Shown here in pieces: positions 18,788 through 27,535 of a stretch of DNA of 64,000 nt; positions within the stretch are counted from its first letter, which is position 1, and each line of letters begins with the position of its first letter. The stretch is taken from the NCBI RefSeq assembly GCF_023715725.1, contig NZ_JAMBOT010000008.1, positions 62,001 through 126,000 on the forward strand. Reading direction: 5' to 3'. The position numbers and the translations under genes were made by a program. Below the pieces are notes generated by a model, which saw only the letters and a list, made by a program, of their open reading frames with translations, was not told the origin of the DNA and searched no databases. Source of the DNA: Paenibacillus pasadenensis. GTDB lineage: Bacteria; Bacillota; Bacilli; Paenibacillales; Paenibacillaceae.

Positions 18788-21700
18788 TCAATTTTCTACA
18801 AGTACCCGTTTTTTTCCATCCCAACGATAGTGAAATAACGTAATTGTATTGGAGTCTTTGGGACGATGAATTTCATAAATTGCTAATCGTGGAACTGAAT
18901 CATAACATCCCCAAAGTACTTGCGAAGTCATCATGTAATCAAAGCCCATATCGGTCAGCAACAAAAACATGTCACGGATATTCGCGTCATCGACACCTGC
19001 AAAAGCTTCATCCAACGATATAATTTTTGGCGCATCTCCGCTAGCATCACTATATCGGGAATAAGTAGCAGCCAATAGCGGGATGTACATCGACATTGCT
19101 TTTTCTCCACCACTCAGCACATTAAATTTAGAGTCTCTTAATTCCTTATAGGCAAGATTATCCCCTTTGCGATAAAGCAATCTGAACTCAAACCAAGTAC
19201 GGTAGTCAAGCAAGCTATAAATGTAGTCTCGGAAAGTACCCTGTTCTTCATCAGCAATTTGTTTAGCCAGTAATATACGATTTCGAAAATGGATAATGAC
19301 TTGCTCAAGTTCTTCATCATCCAAACGATGTGAATCGCGTAATAATAATTCAACTAATGTTTCTGTGTCCAAATCAGACTCTATTTGTCCTTTTTTGGCT
19401 ATCCATTGTAAAGATAACTGTAGACCGCTTGAAGTGTTTCGTTGTTTCATAAGTTCATTCATTTCCCCAACCCAATCTTTAGCCCGATGAATACGAAGTC
19501 GAATTGCCCGACCAACACTGTGGAGAATAATCTCCTCATAAAGCTCTCGATCCTTTTCCGTAAGAAGTACCTGCTGCTCATGTTCTGAAGTTCGCACATC
19601 TTCCAACAGTTTTTTTAGAGATAAGGGATGTAGGCGATCTTGTTTAGACGAAATCACAATTCTACCGGATTCAAGATAATCAATCTCTAATACGTAGTCT
19701 ATTAAAGAACTGCGAGTCATAGCATAAGTCTGCTGAATTTCATTAGAAACACGGTCTTTTTTAATATGACCAAAAAATGGTTCATATTCTTTTGTTATTT
19801 TTTTGCATAATTTATAATTTGCTTTTTCATCATCAATATGATTGATAAATTCCTTCCATTGTGAAGAAAGGGAAAGCTCAATTTCTGTATTCCAAAGCTC
19901 CAAGACCCCATTAATTCGGTCTTCACATTGTTGCAAGTCATGAAATTTAAATTCTAACTTCACTTTTATTTCCGTAAGAACGCTCCCAAACTGCTCTTTG
20001 CTCTCTCTTAACTCTTCAAGTACTTTTTGTATAACTAACTTTGAATGCTTAAGATGCTGAATTTGTAGATGAACATCTTCAATATCCATTTCCTGAATAA
20101 GTTTTCGTAATTGCACAGTCTGCGCTTCATAAATGCGCTCACGTTCCTGAAAATCCACTTTTTCTTCATAATCATCCTCAAGTAAAATTAAAATGCCCGC
20201 TTGCTGTTCTTCATAGCTAGATTGACTTCGTATAATTTCTTGCATACGTATTAAAACAGAGGACAATTCCGAGATTAGGTTCCCGTACGATCCACATAAT
20301 TCAATAGCTTCGCTAATGGATTTCTCCTGCTTCAAACTCGACCATGCATCTGTAAGCTCAAACAGATGTAATTGAATTTCTTTTTTTGCTGCTATCTTCT
20401 CTTTGTACCAAGCTTCCACTTTTTGTTCTTGCTTTATTACCTCATCGAGTCGATAAGAGATCTGTAGCAACATATCCATCTGAAGCTGCAGTTCTTCAAC
20501 TTTAGGAAAACCATCCAGTTCATTTCTTAATTGTTGTTGTTGTTCTTTATTTGCATATATACCTTCTTGAATCTCTTTTATCTGTGCTAGAAGATTTTGT
20601 TTCTCAGTCTGTAAACGCTCGATTTCAAGTTGCTTTGTACGCAATCGTGTTTCTTTACCAATGTACTCCGCTCGGTCTTTTGAGAAACTCCTGCCGTTTA
20701 ACGGCCCCAATCGGAAGCTGCCATTACGATTAATATGCACATTGTTTTGCAAAGACATAGTTTTTGCTTCTTTCGAAGACCACTCAACACTGCTTAAGGC
20801 CAGTCGAATATCATCAAAAGATAAGCCGCTATTTAGTGGAGGAGTTCCATACAATACATCAGCAAGTGTACTTCCTTGTATAGGATTAGGTTCAAGCCAA
20901 ATCTCCTCAGTGTTGTCTTGATGCCATAGCGCAAGCTTTCCCCCAGGAACAATCCAAGCATCTAAAAGACCGGCTTGAGCTAATGTTTCTTCCAACTGCG
21001 CTTTGTCACTTTCAGAAAGAGAAGAATGAAACTCACATGCTGCATAAAACGGAGCTCCCAATTCTGTTCCTCTTTGTTGCCGAGAGAGGATCCGTCCAGT
21101 TGTTCTTACCGGCTCTGGTTCTTTTAATGTCTGCCATTCTTTGAGTTCCTGTTCAATTCGACTAATTTCTTTGTTCAGTGATTCCTGTTGTTGTTGCAAT
21201 CCTACTCGTTGTCCAATTAGAGCGTAATTCTGACGTTCAAAGGCTTGAGTAACCGGCTGACGAACCAGATCGTATTTACGTTCCATCGGTGTTAACATAG
21301 ACACAGTTCGCAAGCATTCTCGGATTCCTTCGCTATCCAAGGTTAATTGATTCAAATGTTTATGCCAATTTAATAACTTCTCTTTTAAGTCCTGTTTAAG
21401 CCCATCTAGTTTGTCTTCTTCACTTGAATAATGTTCTTCTAACAGATTACGTTCTTTATGAACTTCCCCCAAGTGAATTTCAGCTTCAGCAACAGCTTTA
21501 GAGGCTTCAGTCGCTTTTCTTGCCGCCTCTAGGGCTACCAGTAATGCTTTTTTATGATTATCGAGGTCTTTTTTCCAGTTAACTGTCCAACGCGAATCTT
21601 CCTGCATACTACGCTGCCATAAACCATGATAGATGTCATGTTCACGGAATTCCATCATCCGGGCTTGATCTTCAAGCTCTTGAATAATTTGAATCTGTGT

Positions 21701-22933
21701 AGCTGATAATTCAGACAATTTTTCATTTAAAAATAAAATTTCATCTCTAATTTTTTCAGATGTTTTAGCATTACTATTTATTCGTTCATTGATGCTCTTT
21801 AGCTGCTTTCGCGTATCATTTAACTGGCTGCCGGAGATCTCAAGCTCTCTTTGTTTTTCCATTGCTTCGCTTCTATTAAGAACCTCAAGCTCCATATTGG
21901 TTTTTTCTAGTTGATGTCGATTCTGTTCTAATTCATCTATAATAGAAGCTTCTTTTAGCTCGGTCGTCTCCTTTTGAACATTCAACACAAGAAGTTCCCG
22001 AGAAATACTATCTTTAAAGTTCAATAATTCTAATAACTTTTTAGAATATGTAAAGAGTAAGAAATTACAATAACGATCATAATAAAAGTTTAATTTTTCT
22101 ATCTCTTTTCGGTGTGATTGTAGTTCCTCCAATCGATCTGTAATTTGATCCATATCCTCCAAAACATCTGTAAGCGGATTTAAATCGGCATCATGCAATG
22201 GGGGTAAAGCACGCGTTAAAATATCATACATGGAGGAGGGTTTAAAATCTTTTGACAGTTTGGGACTACGTAATTCTAAAAGTAATTTTAATAAATCCTG
22301 ATAGGATTCTTCGTCTTGAAAACCAAACAAAGCTTTATTGACCATGTCTCGATAAGCGCTTTGCTCTTGCACAACTTGACCACCATCACCAATAATATCC
22401 TCGAGTCGCTTTCGATTTAAAGGTGTTTTCGTTCCTTGTTCCACCCAAAGCTTTTCATCATATAACCAACAATCATGATTAATTCTCCGACCATCATTCA
22501 GTAAAAAACCCCAGAAACCAATTTGGGCCACCCCACGACGCGCTCGCACACCAATACCAATCGTTTTAAATATCTTCTTTTCAGTATGATAAAACTCTAG
22601 CCACAAATATCCCGTTCTATCGGTATGTCCATCTTCTGTATCGCCCAGTAAATAATATTCTAATCGACGATCACGAGAACCAAACGGATCTAAACGTTGT
22701 GGTCTCTTGTCGCCATCTAACACAAGCGGAAGAAAGCTTTGCATTGTAACTGACTTGCCAGATCCATTGGTCCCTCTTAAAATAATCCGTCCTTCTTCGA
22801 GACAGAATTCTTCCTCGTCATAATGCCAAAAATTCAAAATACCTGCCCGGTTCATCTGCCAACGTGCAGTATGATTGACCGTTTTAACATCGATATCCTC
22901 TAAGGTGTTCAATTGGATATAGTTCCCCCTCAA
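18788..22933 (-). CDS. jetC: Wadjet type III SMC-like ATPase JetC (TIGR02680-like)
   Basis: 1381 residues of SMC/SbcC/MukB architecture. The N-terminal ATPase half begins RWQMNRAGILNFWHYDEEEF, with Walker A GTNGSGKS (54-61) and the family phrase LDPFGSRDRRLEYYLLGDTE. Long coiled coils occupy roughly 280-600 and 780-1000. The C-terminal half has the ABC signature LSGGEKAMSMY and Walker B IISLDEAFAGVDD. It would be the DNA-translocating motor that recognises and loops plasmids. The start overlaps the jetB stop by 4 nt (ATGA). The hinge is replaced by an insert with an EPEPVR-type linker, as in the family. All ATPase motifs look intact. Confidence 0.92.
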   Translation of the reverse strand: MRGNYIQLNTLEDIDVKTVNHTARWQMNRAGILNFWHYDEEEFCLEEGRIILRGTNGSGKSVTMQSFLPLVLDGDKRPQRLDPFGSRDRRLEYYLLGDTEDGHTDRTGYLWLEFYHTEKKIFKTIGIGVRARRGVAQIGFWGFLLNDGRRINHDCWLYDEKLWVEQGTKTPLNRKRLEDIIGDGGQVVQEQSAYRDMVNKALFGFQDEESYQDLLKLLLELRSPKLSKDFKPSSMYDILTRALPPLHDADLNPLTDVLEDMDQITDRLEELQSHRKEIEKLNFYYDRYCNFLLFTYSKKLLELLNFKDSISRELLVLNVQKETTELKEASIIDELEQNRHQLEKTNMELEVLNRSEAMEKQRELEISGSQLNDTRKQLKSINERINSNAKTSEKIRDEILFLNEKLSELSATQIQIIQELEDQARMMEFREHDIYHGLWQRSMQEDSRWTVNWKKDLDNHKKALLVALEAARKATEASKAVAEAEIHLGEVHKERNLLEEHYSSEEDKLDGLKQDLKEKLLNWHKHLNQLTLDSEGIRECLRTVSMLTPMERKYDLVRQPVTQAFERQNYALIGQRVGLQQQQESLNKEISRIEQELKEWQTLKEPEPVRTTGRILSRQQRGTELGAPFYAACEFHSSLSESDKAQLEETLAQAGLLDAWIVPGGKLALWHQDNTEEIWLEPNPIQGSTLADVLYGTPPLNSGLSFDDIRLALSSVEWSSKEAKTMSLQNNVHINRNGSFRLGPLNGRSFSKDRAEYIGKETRLRTKQLEIERLQTEKQNLLAQIKEIQEGIYANKEQQQQLRNELDGFPKVEELQLQMDMLLQISYRLDEVIKQEQKVEAWYKEKIAAKKEIQLHLFELTDAWSSLKQEKSISEAIELCGSYGNLISELSSVLIRMQEIIRSQSSYEEQQAGILILLEDDYEEKVDFQERERIYEAQTVQLRKLIQEMDIEDVHLQIQHLKHSKLVIQKVLEELRESKEQFGSVLTEIKVKLEFKFHDLQQCEDRINGVLELWNTEIELSLSSQWKEFINHIDDEKANYKLCKKITKEYEPFFGHIKKDRVSNEIQQTYAMTRSSLIDYVLEIDYLESGRIVISSKQDRLHPLSLKKLLEDVRTSEHEQQVLLTEKDRELYEEIILHSVGRAIRLRIHRAKDWVGEMNELMKQRNTSSGLQLSLQWIAKKGQIESDLDTETLVELLLRDSHRLDDEELEQVIIHFRNRILLAKQIADEEQGTFRDYIYSLLDYRTWFEFRLLYRKGDNLAYKELRDSKFNVLSGGEKAMSMYIPLLAATYSRYSDASGDAPKIISLDEAFAGVDDANIRDMFLLLTDMGFDYMMTSQVLWGCYDSVPRLAIYEIHRPKDSNTITLFHYRWDGKKRVLVEN

Positions 22934-24162
22934 GTTTCCAATTCTACAGCCCCGTATTTAACGGACCACCGTCCTGCAATTGCATTAAGTAAAAACAAGC
23001 CGTCTTCCCCCCACTCGCCAAATCCCCACTCCACTAAATGATTGAACACCTCTTCTGCTAAATTAGAAGATTTCATTTTACTGTAATCGTTTATCCAATA
23101 TTTTTTATACTCCATTTGCAATTGAATTAATATTCTTTCAACTTCTCCTCTAGTAAGATGAATCGTACCATCTCTCTCAAAGTTCATTTCAGAATCAGAA
23201 GAAGTCACTTCCTCACGTATGCTGCTACATACTAACAAGATGATATCTGAAATGGATGACAACGTAGGAAACAACTCTGCCTCCGTCATATTTTCCGACT
23301 CAAAAAAAATAAGGCCTTCACGATACCTGCTACCTTCCCACCCAAACATTGAATTTATTTGTGTCAGTATATTTTTTCGTTGACCGTGGAAATATAACAA
23401 GTCATCTCGCCAAAACCGATCCTGGACAACCGGTTCTAATAAATAGCGCCGATAGAGATGATGTTTTCGACGTCGGTTCTGTTCTTCTTGCTCTGAGCCA
23501 TAATCTATAGTTTCACGCAATTCAATTAATGTCGTGTATTCGTTAAGAACCTTTGGAAAGTTGCGTAACACATATCGAGAATAGGGAGTGCTCTCATACA
23601 GCACATCACTAGTATTAGTCTCACTTTGCGCCCAATGTAATTCTTGTCCGTCAACAGCCTGCACGATACCCAAGGCTTTCAGTTTTTTTAGCGCCCTCGC
23701 CATTGACAAACGATGAAAGTAATTTTTCCAATCTACTTCCATTCCTTGCTCTGACATATACTCACGAACTTCTTTCACAAGGGCAGTTAATAGGAATTGT
23801 TCTTTTTCCAATTTACTCTCCAAAAACCACAATGCATATGTAAATAAGACATAATCAAGCGACTCCCGAAATTCCCGAAACCCCATCCACGGATACGCTA
23901 CTACAGGGGCCTTATCAAGCTTGGCTAGCTTAGAATTTACAAACAAAGAATAACCTGCGAATTCCATAAACCATTGCTTTAACTCAGGTTGTTTCTCTTT
24001 TATCCAATAGTATAGTTGTCGATCATGCTCTTTTGTAATCCAAGGCCGATTCAGCAGAGCATTCATACACGCCATTTTTTGAGCTTGTAGCTCAGCTTTA
24101 TCGACAAGATTCGTTCGTCGGCTTTTCTGACGGTTTATTTTACCTATCTTTATTTTTTCCAT
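22930..24162 (-). CDS. jetB: Wadjet type III kite-like subunit JetB (DUF2398/TIGR02678-like)
   Basis: 410 residues, the usual TIGR02678 length. The N-terminus is basic (KIKIGKINRQKSRRTNLVDK), then helical winged-helix regions such as CMNALLNRPWITKEHDRQLY and RALKKLKALGIVQAVDG. Distinctive family phrases include LLEPVVQDRFWRDDLLYFHG and ILTQINSMFGWEGSRYREGL. JetB is the counterpart of MukE/kite proteins that bridge JetA and JetC. It is 29 nt after jetA and overlaps jetC by 4 nt, so stoichiometric expression with the motor is expected. Confidence 0.85.
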   Translation of the reverse strand: MEKIKIGKINRQKSRRTNLVDKAELQAQKMACMNALLNRPWITKEHDRQLYYWIKEKQPELKQWFMEFAGYSLFVNSKLAKLDKAPVVAYPWMGFREFRESLDYVLFTYALWFLESKLEKEQFLLTALVKEVREYMSEQGMEVDWKNYFHRLSMARALKKLKALGIVQAVDGQELHWAQSETNTSDVLYESTPYSRYVLRNFPKVLNEYTTLIELRETIDYGSEQEEQNRRRKHHLYRRYLLEPVVQDRFWRDDLLYFHGQRKNILTQINSMFGWEGSRYREGLIFFESENMTEAELFPTLSSISDIILLVCSSIREEVTSSDSEMNFERDGTIHLTRGEVERILIQLQMEYKKYWINDYSKMKSSNLAEEVFNHLVEWGFGEWGEDGLFLLNAIAGRWSVKYGAVELET

Positions 24163-24191
24163 TTTCCTTCACCCTCTGTGATTCCCGAAAT

Positions 24192-25760
24192 TTAATCGTC
24201 TATCCAATGAATCATTTCATCCCAAGCATCCTTATTAGCAACTTCAAACTGAAACTCATAATTTAACAACCCTAGTTCTCCGTCTTCACATCGTAAGATT
24301 GTTCGCTCTTTATTTTGCGGTTGCTTTAAACGAACTCTAACTCCTTCAGGTGTATAAAAAAACCTAGATGAAGTAGCCGTACATAATCCAATCCATTGCA
24401 AAATTTGCAACCGTTCTGATTCAGACACAGTTTCAAACTCCGACATTCTAATTGTTTGGTTTTCCACCATTCGAATTACAAAACGAAGTTCCTCTTTATG
24501 ACGTTGAATATATTCTTTCCGAAACAGTGCTTTCTTTGCCGATTTATCTATAATCGACTCTGTATCCAGACGTTCATTCTTTTTACGGCTCCGTGATCGC
24601 AAAGTAATTTTGTTTGGAACTTCTATCCACATAGATGTTTCTGAACTATCCGAGTCTCGATTATCTTCTCCCTGCAAATGTCTTGTCGGAAAAAGCCCAA
24701 ATGCATACGCAGCCAATTTGTGGGCAAATTCAATATCTTCACTTTTATAAAACCATTGACCTAAATAATCAAGTTCCTTACGTCGACTAACTGTTGACCT
24801 TTTCCGCTCCTGAATGCGAATTGCGCTGCGCACCATTTTAACAACAGCTTCTTTAGAAGCTAATTCTAGTAGCACAAGCTCGCTAGTCGAGCCAATTCCT
24901 CCTACAAACCATCTTTTTAACCCCATCCACTTCTCTAAGAGCTCCTTGAAATATTGTTCTTTCCTCACTGTTTCTTCGAGTTTAGGGATACTCCATTCAT
25001 CTTCAATTACGGCATAAAAAAATAAATCTCTTGCCCCTACTGTAATTTGCTCTAGGTTACCTTCGATTTTAAACGAACATCGTTGTAAAGCTTGTACAAA
25101 ATCCCTTAAATACTTCGCAATAGAATCCTTATACAGCAAAAAAGCCTCGGTCGCCATCAGTTCCTCTGCTTTTTTTGTTTGAAGACTGGCTATATAATCT
25201 ACAGATGTTTCATGGAGTTTTTGAAATGAGTCAAACAAGCTATTCCACAACTCCAACGCTTGCCCCTTTTTATATGCCCCAGCATGCAATCGTACATTGA
25301 ATAATGTATCGGCTATTAAATCGAATAGAGTCGGTTCTAGCGAACCTCCATATCCTTGAACTCGTTCTAAACTCTCAAGCAGCCGCTCAATCTCAATTGA
25401 ATAGGGCGTCAAAAGATATTGGTTTTTTTTTCGTAAATACTCCTCAACCGTAACAGACCTTCCTCCATCATGGCGCGAGCTTAAATTACCCCACTCCACT
25501 AATTGCTCTAAATCTATTTGGCATTGCTCTAACGTGTAACTTTTGTGTAACTGCCATGACATTACACCTTCAAAAATTTGTTCTGGTTTTAACCAGTAGT
25601 TCAGCCTTTGATATTGTTCATACAAAAAACGCATGATTGCACGATAACGAGTAACGTTGTCGGCATTGACATATTTCAACTCTGCGACTCCGCGTAATGA
25701 AGTTAAGCTGGGATTTTTACTCAAGCGGACCTCCGAGAAATTAGAGTTATCAGGATACAA
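24192..25760 (-). CDS. jetA: Wadjet type III kleisin-like subunit JetA (DUF2397/TIGR02677-like)
   Basis: 522 residues. The opening is typical of TIGR02677: KYVNADNVTRYRAIMRFLYE, then LNYWLKPEQIFEGVM and a winged-helix WGNLSSRHDGGRSVTVEEYL. The C-terminus ends in a second small domain, ERLQILQWIGLCTATSSRFF. By analogy with MukF it is the kleisin that closes the JetC dimer. It starts 31 nt downstream of the TIR-like gene on the same strand, and all five genes are probably one transcript. No in-frame stops or shifts are seen. Confidence 0.85.
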   Translation of the reverse strand: MYPDNSNFSEVRLSKNPSLTSLRGVAELKYVNADNVTRYRAIMRFLYEQYQRLNYWLKPEQIFEGVMSWQLHKSYTLEQCQIDLEQLVEWGNLSSRHDGGRSVTVEEYLRKKNQYLLTPYSIEIERLLESLERVQGYGGSLEPTLFDLIADTLFNVRLHAGAYKKGQALELWNSLFDSFQKLHETSVDYIASLQTKKAEELMATEAFLLYKDSIAKYLRDFVQALQRCSFKIEGNLEQITVGARDLFFYAVIEDEWSIPKLEETVRKEQYFKELLEKWMGLKRWFVGGIGSTSELVLLELASKEAVVKMVRSAIRIQERKRSTVSRRKELDYLGQWFYKSEDIEFAHKLAAYAFGLFPTRHLQGEDNRDSDSSETSMWIEVPNKITLRSRSRKKNERLDTESIIDKSAKKALFRKEYIQRHKEELRFVIRMVENQTIRMSEFETVSESERLQILQWIGLCTATSSRFFYTPEGVRVRLKQPQNKERTILRCEDGELGLLNYEFQFEVANKDAWDEMIHWIDD

Positions 25761-25791
25761 GGATTAGGGCTTTTTAGGAATACCCTACATG

Positions 25792-26208
25792 TTAAGAGCG
25801 CAACCATTCAATTAGAGTTGCTTGTGCTTTAAACTCTTTATTTAAATTACAATACACAACTCCATTAAGGTCCGATGGGATTTTGGCCTGACCTCGTCGA
25901 CATATAATTGTTCGCCCTTTGCCCAACTGTGAGAAAAAGAGACCAAATTCCAAAACTACATTGTCTCTCGGTTGAAGTGCATAGTCACTCCTGTACCACA
26001 CCGCATCATCTTCATTAAAGATTAGTATTGCTGCATCCACTTTCAAGCTGATATCGCGCAAGCTCTCCAGCGCATAATTTCCCAGTGGAAATAGCCCCTG
26101 TTTATTCCATGGCAGGGGCTCATGTCCCTCTTCCTCAATAATCATCGCCACTTGTCTAAGATCATTTAATGATTGCGGCGAGTTCGAGCTTCCAATGAAA
26201 ATTTTCAT
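25792..26208 (-). CDS. Small TIR-like (CAP12/PycTIR-type) protein heading the Wadjet operon
   Basis: 138 residues that are almost exactly one TIR-like domain of the CAP12/Pycsar class (PF10137 type): KIFIGSSNSPQSLNDLRQVA at the start, then PLPWNKQGLFPLGNYALESL, VDAAILIFNEDD, and PRDNVVLEFGLFFSQLGKGR. The Glu in VLEFG (residue 87) aligns with the catalytic Glu of NAD-cleaving relatives. It has no fused STING, cyclic-nucleotide or SAVED sensor. GGAGGAGC lies about 9 nt upstream of ATG 26208. It is the first gene of the same-strand run TIR-jetA-jetB-jetC-jetD, 31 nt ahead of jetA. That arrangement suggests an NADase or nucleotide-binding arm of the Wadjet system. The domain call is fairly firm; the role is inference. 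Confidence 0.8.
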   Translation of the reverse strand: MKIFIGSSNSPQSLNDLRQVAMIIEEEGHEPLPWNKQGLFPLGNYALESLRDISLKVDAAILIFNEDDAVWYRSDYALQPRDNVVLEFGLFFSQLGKGRTIICRRGQAKIPSDLNGVVYCNLNKEFKAQATLIEWLRS

Positions 26209-26385
26209 CTAATCCGTGCTCCTCCATATCAAGCTTGAATGTGAGAATTTAGATAATAATATCCCAAAATTATCCCATCGTCTACCAAGAACAGGATTTT
26301 AGTTCCATTTTTTTATTTAATCGTTGCTTTTCTTGTAAATGGAAACTACACTTTGATTATCCAATAGCGATGGAGGAAAATGCTT

Positions 26386-26844
26386 ATGGAAGATGAACTT
26401 AAACTAAGAAATTTACTAGAGAAATGTACGTCCACTACAGACCTTATCGAATTAAGAGGATTACGCCGACTTCTTCAAGTTACACTGAAACAAATTGATC
26501 ATTCACTAGAACAACAAGAGCCACAAGCCCGTGATCCACAAAAGAGCTGTCCCGAGTGCCAGTCCAGCAATTTGAGACGGCATGGATCGACTCCACTACC
26601 AAGGGTTTATTGCCTCGATTGCAACAAAGCTTACGCCGTTAATCGGCAGCCTCTCTATTACCGAAGGAGACAGCATGATAAGATTATTGATCTTATTGTG
26701 GAAATTCACACTACTGACAAAAAAACTACCGAAATTATTAACCACCTAAATATATCCTCAAAAACTTACTATATGTGGAGAAAGGATATCCTCTCCGTTT
26801 TTCCCCAACTAGAAGCTAAATTCAAAAATAGACGTAAAAAGTGA
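26386..26844 (+). CDS. Zinc-ribbon/helix-turn-helix protein (IS1595-like N-terminal type)
   Basis: About 152 residues. A helical N-terminus is followed by a four-cysteine zinc ribbon, CPECQSSNLRRHGSTPLPRV then YCLDCNKAY, and a helix-turn-helix KKTTEIINHLNISSKTYYMW. The layout resembles the DNA-binding front end of IS1/IS1595 transposases. There is no DDE catalytic domain, and no inverted repeats were noticed. ATG 26386 is preferred over 26380 because GGAGG is then 9 nt away. It is divergent from the TIR-Wadjet operon across 170 nt, a common place for a regulator. It could equally be a domesticated or truncated transposase. Confidence 0.6.
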   Translation: MEDELKLRNLLEKCTSTTDLIELRGLRRLLQVTLKQIDHSLEQQEPQARDPQKSCPECQSSNLRRHGSTPLPRVYCLDCNKAYAVNRQPLYYRRRQHDKIIDLIVEIHTTDKKTTEIINHLNISSKTYYMWRKDILSVFPQLEAKFKNRRKK

Positions 26845-27451
26845 CCTTTTCTTAGACTTCCACCATATTTTTAATCCTGTATCAGAAATATATTTGGCTA
26901 AATGGGTTTTTGACCTTTCCACAATTAAGGAAAATATTTTGATATACTTCACAAAGAAGCATGGGGCTTATTCCGCGGCGACCGTTTATTAGGCGCTTAT
27001 ATCGTAGAGAAACCTTTTTATAAGCGGAATATCAAACACAGATGGCGGATACAGGCTGCTTGGACTTTTGACCACTCTGCTTATTCATCCCCCCAAAGCT
27101 CTAACCCAGCCTAACTCCTGTATTAGAGTCACCAAAACCGCCGCTCCTCTCTACCGCAACATTATAGAATTATAATCTCCGGGGACTCAGGGGAGTGGAA
27201 TAGGCAAAGCCTTACTAGAACATGTTTTCAATGCTACTACCCGAACCTCTCGCTCTCACGGAATATCGTCCCAACGTGAACTGGGTATAGTAAGTTTGGG
27301 TTTAATGTGACTCCCGAAGCGCCGCTTGGCGATTTGCCTTTTTATTACATGTTTTGTCAACTCAAGAAATGTAGCTTGTATTACGAAACTCACAAATCTA
27401 ATCTCCTTCATCTCATAATTCATTTCCTGAAATCCCATTCCCTACTGTTAT
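26845..27451 (+). other. Degraded coding remnants, right edge of the Wadjet island
   Basis: About 600 nt without an intact gene. Pieces of coding sequence remain: an open frame ending IKENILIYFTKKHGAYSAAT near 26990, and a GNAT-like acetyl-CoA loop QGSGIGKALLEHVFN at about 27188-27232, probably the stub of an acetyltransferase. The stretch marks the right boundary of the AT-rich defence island before the iron-uptake locus. Confidence 0.35.
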
Positions 27452-27466
27452 TGAGAACCATTATCA
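27452..27466 (+). promoter_or_regulatory. Fur-box-like operator upstream of the AraC-SBP gene
   Basis: TGAGAACCATTATCA matches the Fur 7-1-7 consensus TGATAATNATTATCA at 12 of 14 defined positions. A perfect TATAAT follows at 27469-27474, so Fur binding would block the polymerase. It fits the iron-siderophore transport genes downstream. Confidence 0.65.
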
Positions 27467-27535
27467 CTTATAATAAAGAATAGATTATCACCCATTTGTA
27501 AGGTCGATACGTTAAGAAAGGAATGAACCCGCTCC

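Noticed and set aside
20000-22000. Could JetC be SbcC or a MukB instead of Wadjet?
   Set aside because: The four-gene order, family-specific phrases such as LDPFGSRDRRLEYYLLG, and the JetA, JetB and JetD partners fit Wadjet III. No SbcD nuclease is nearby.
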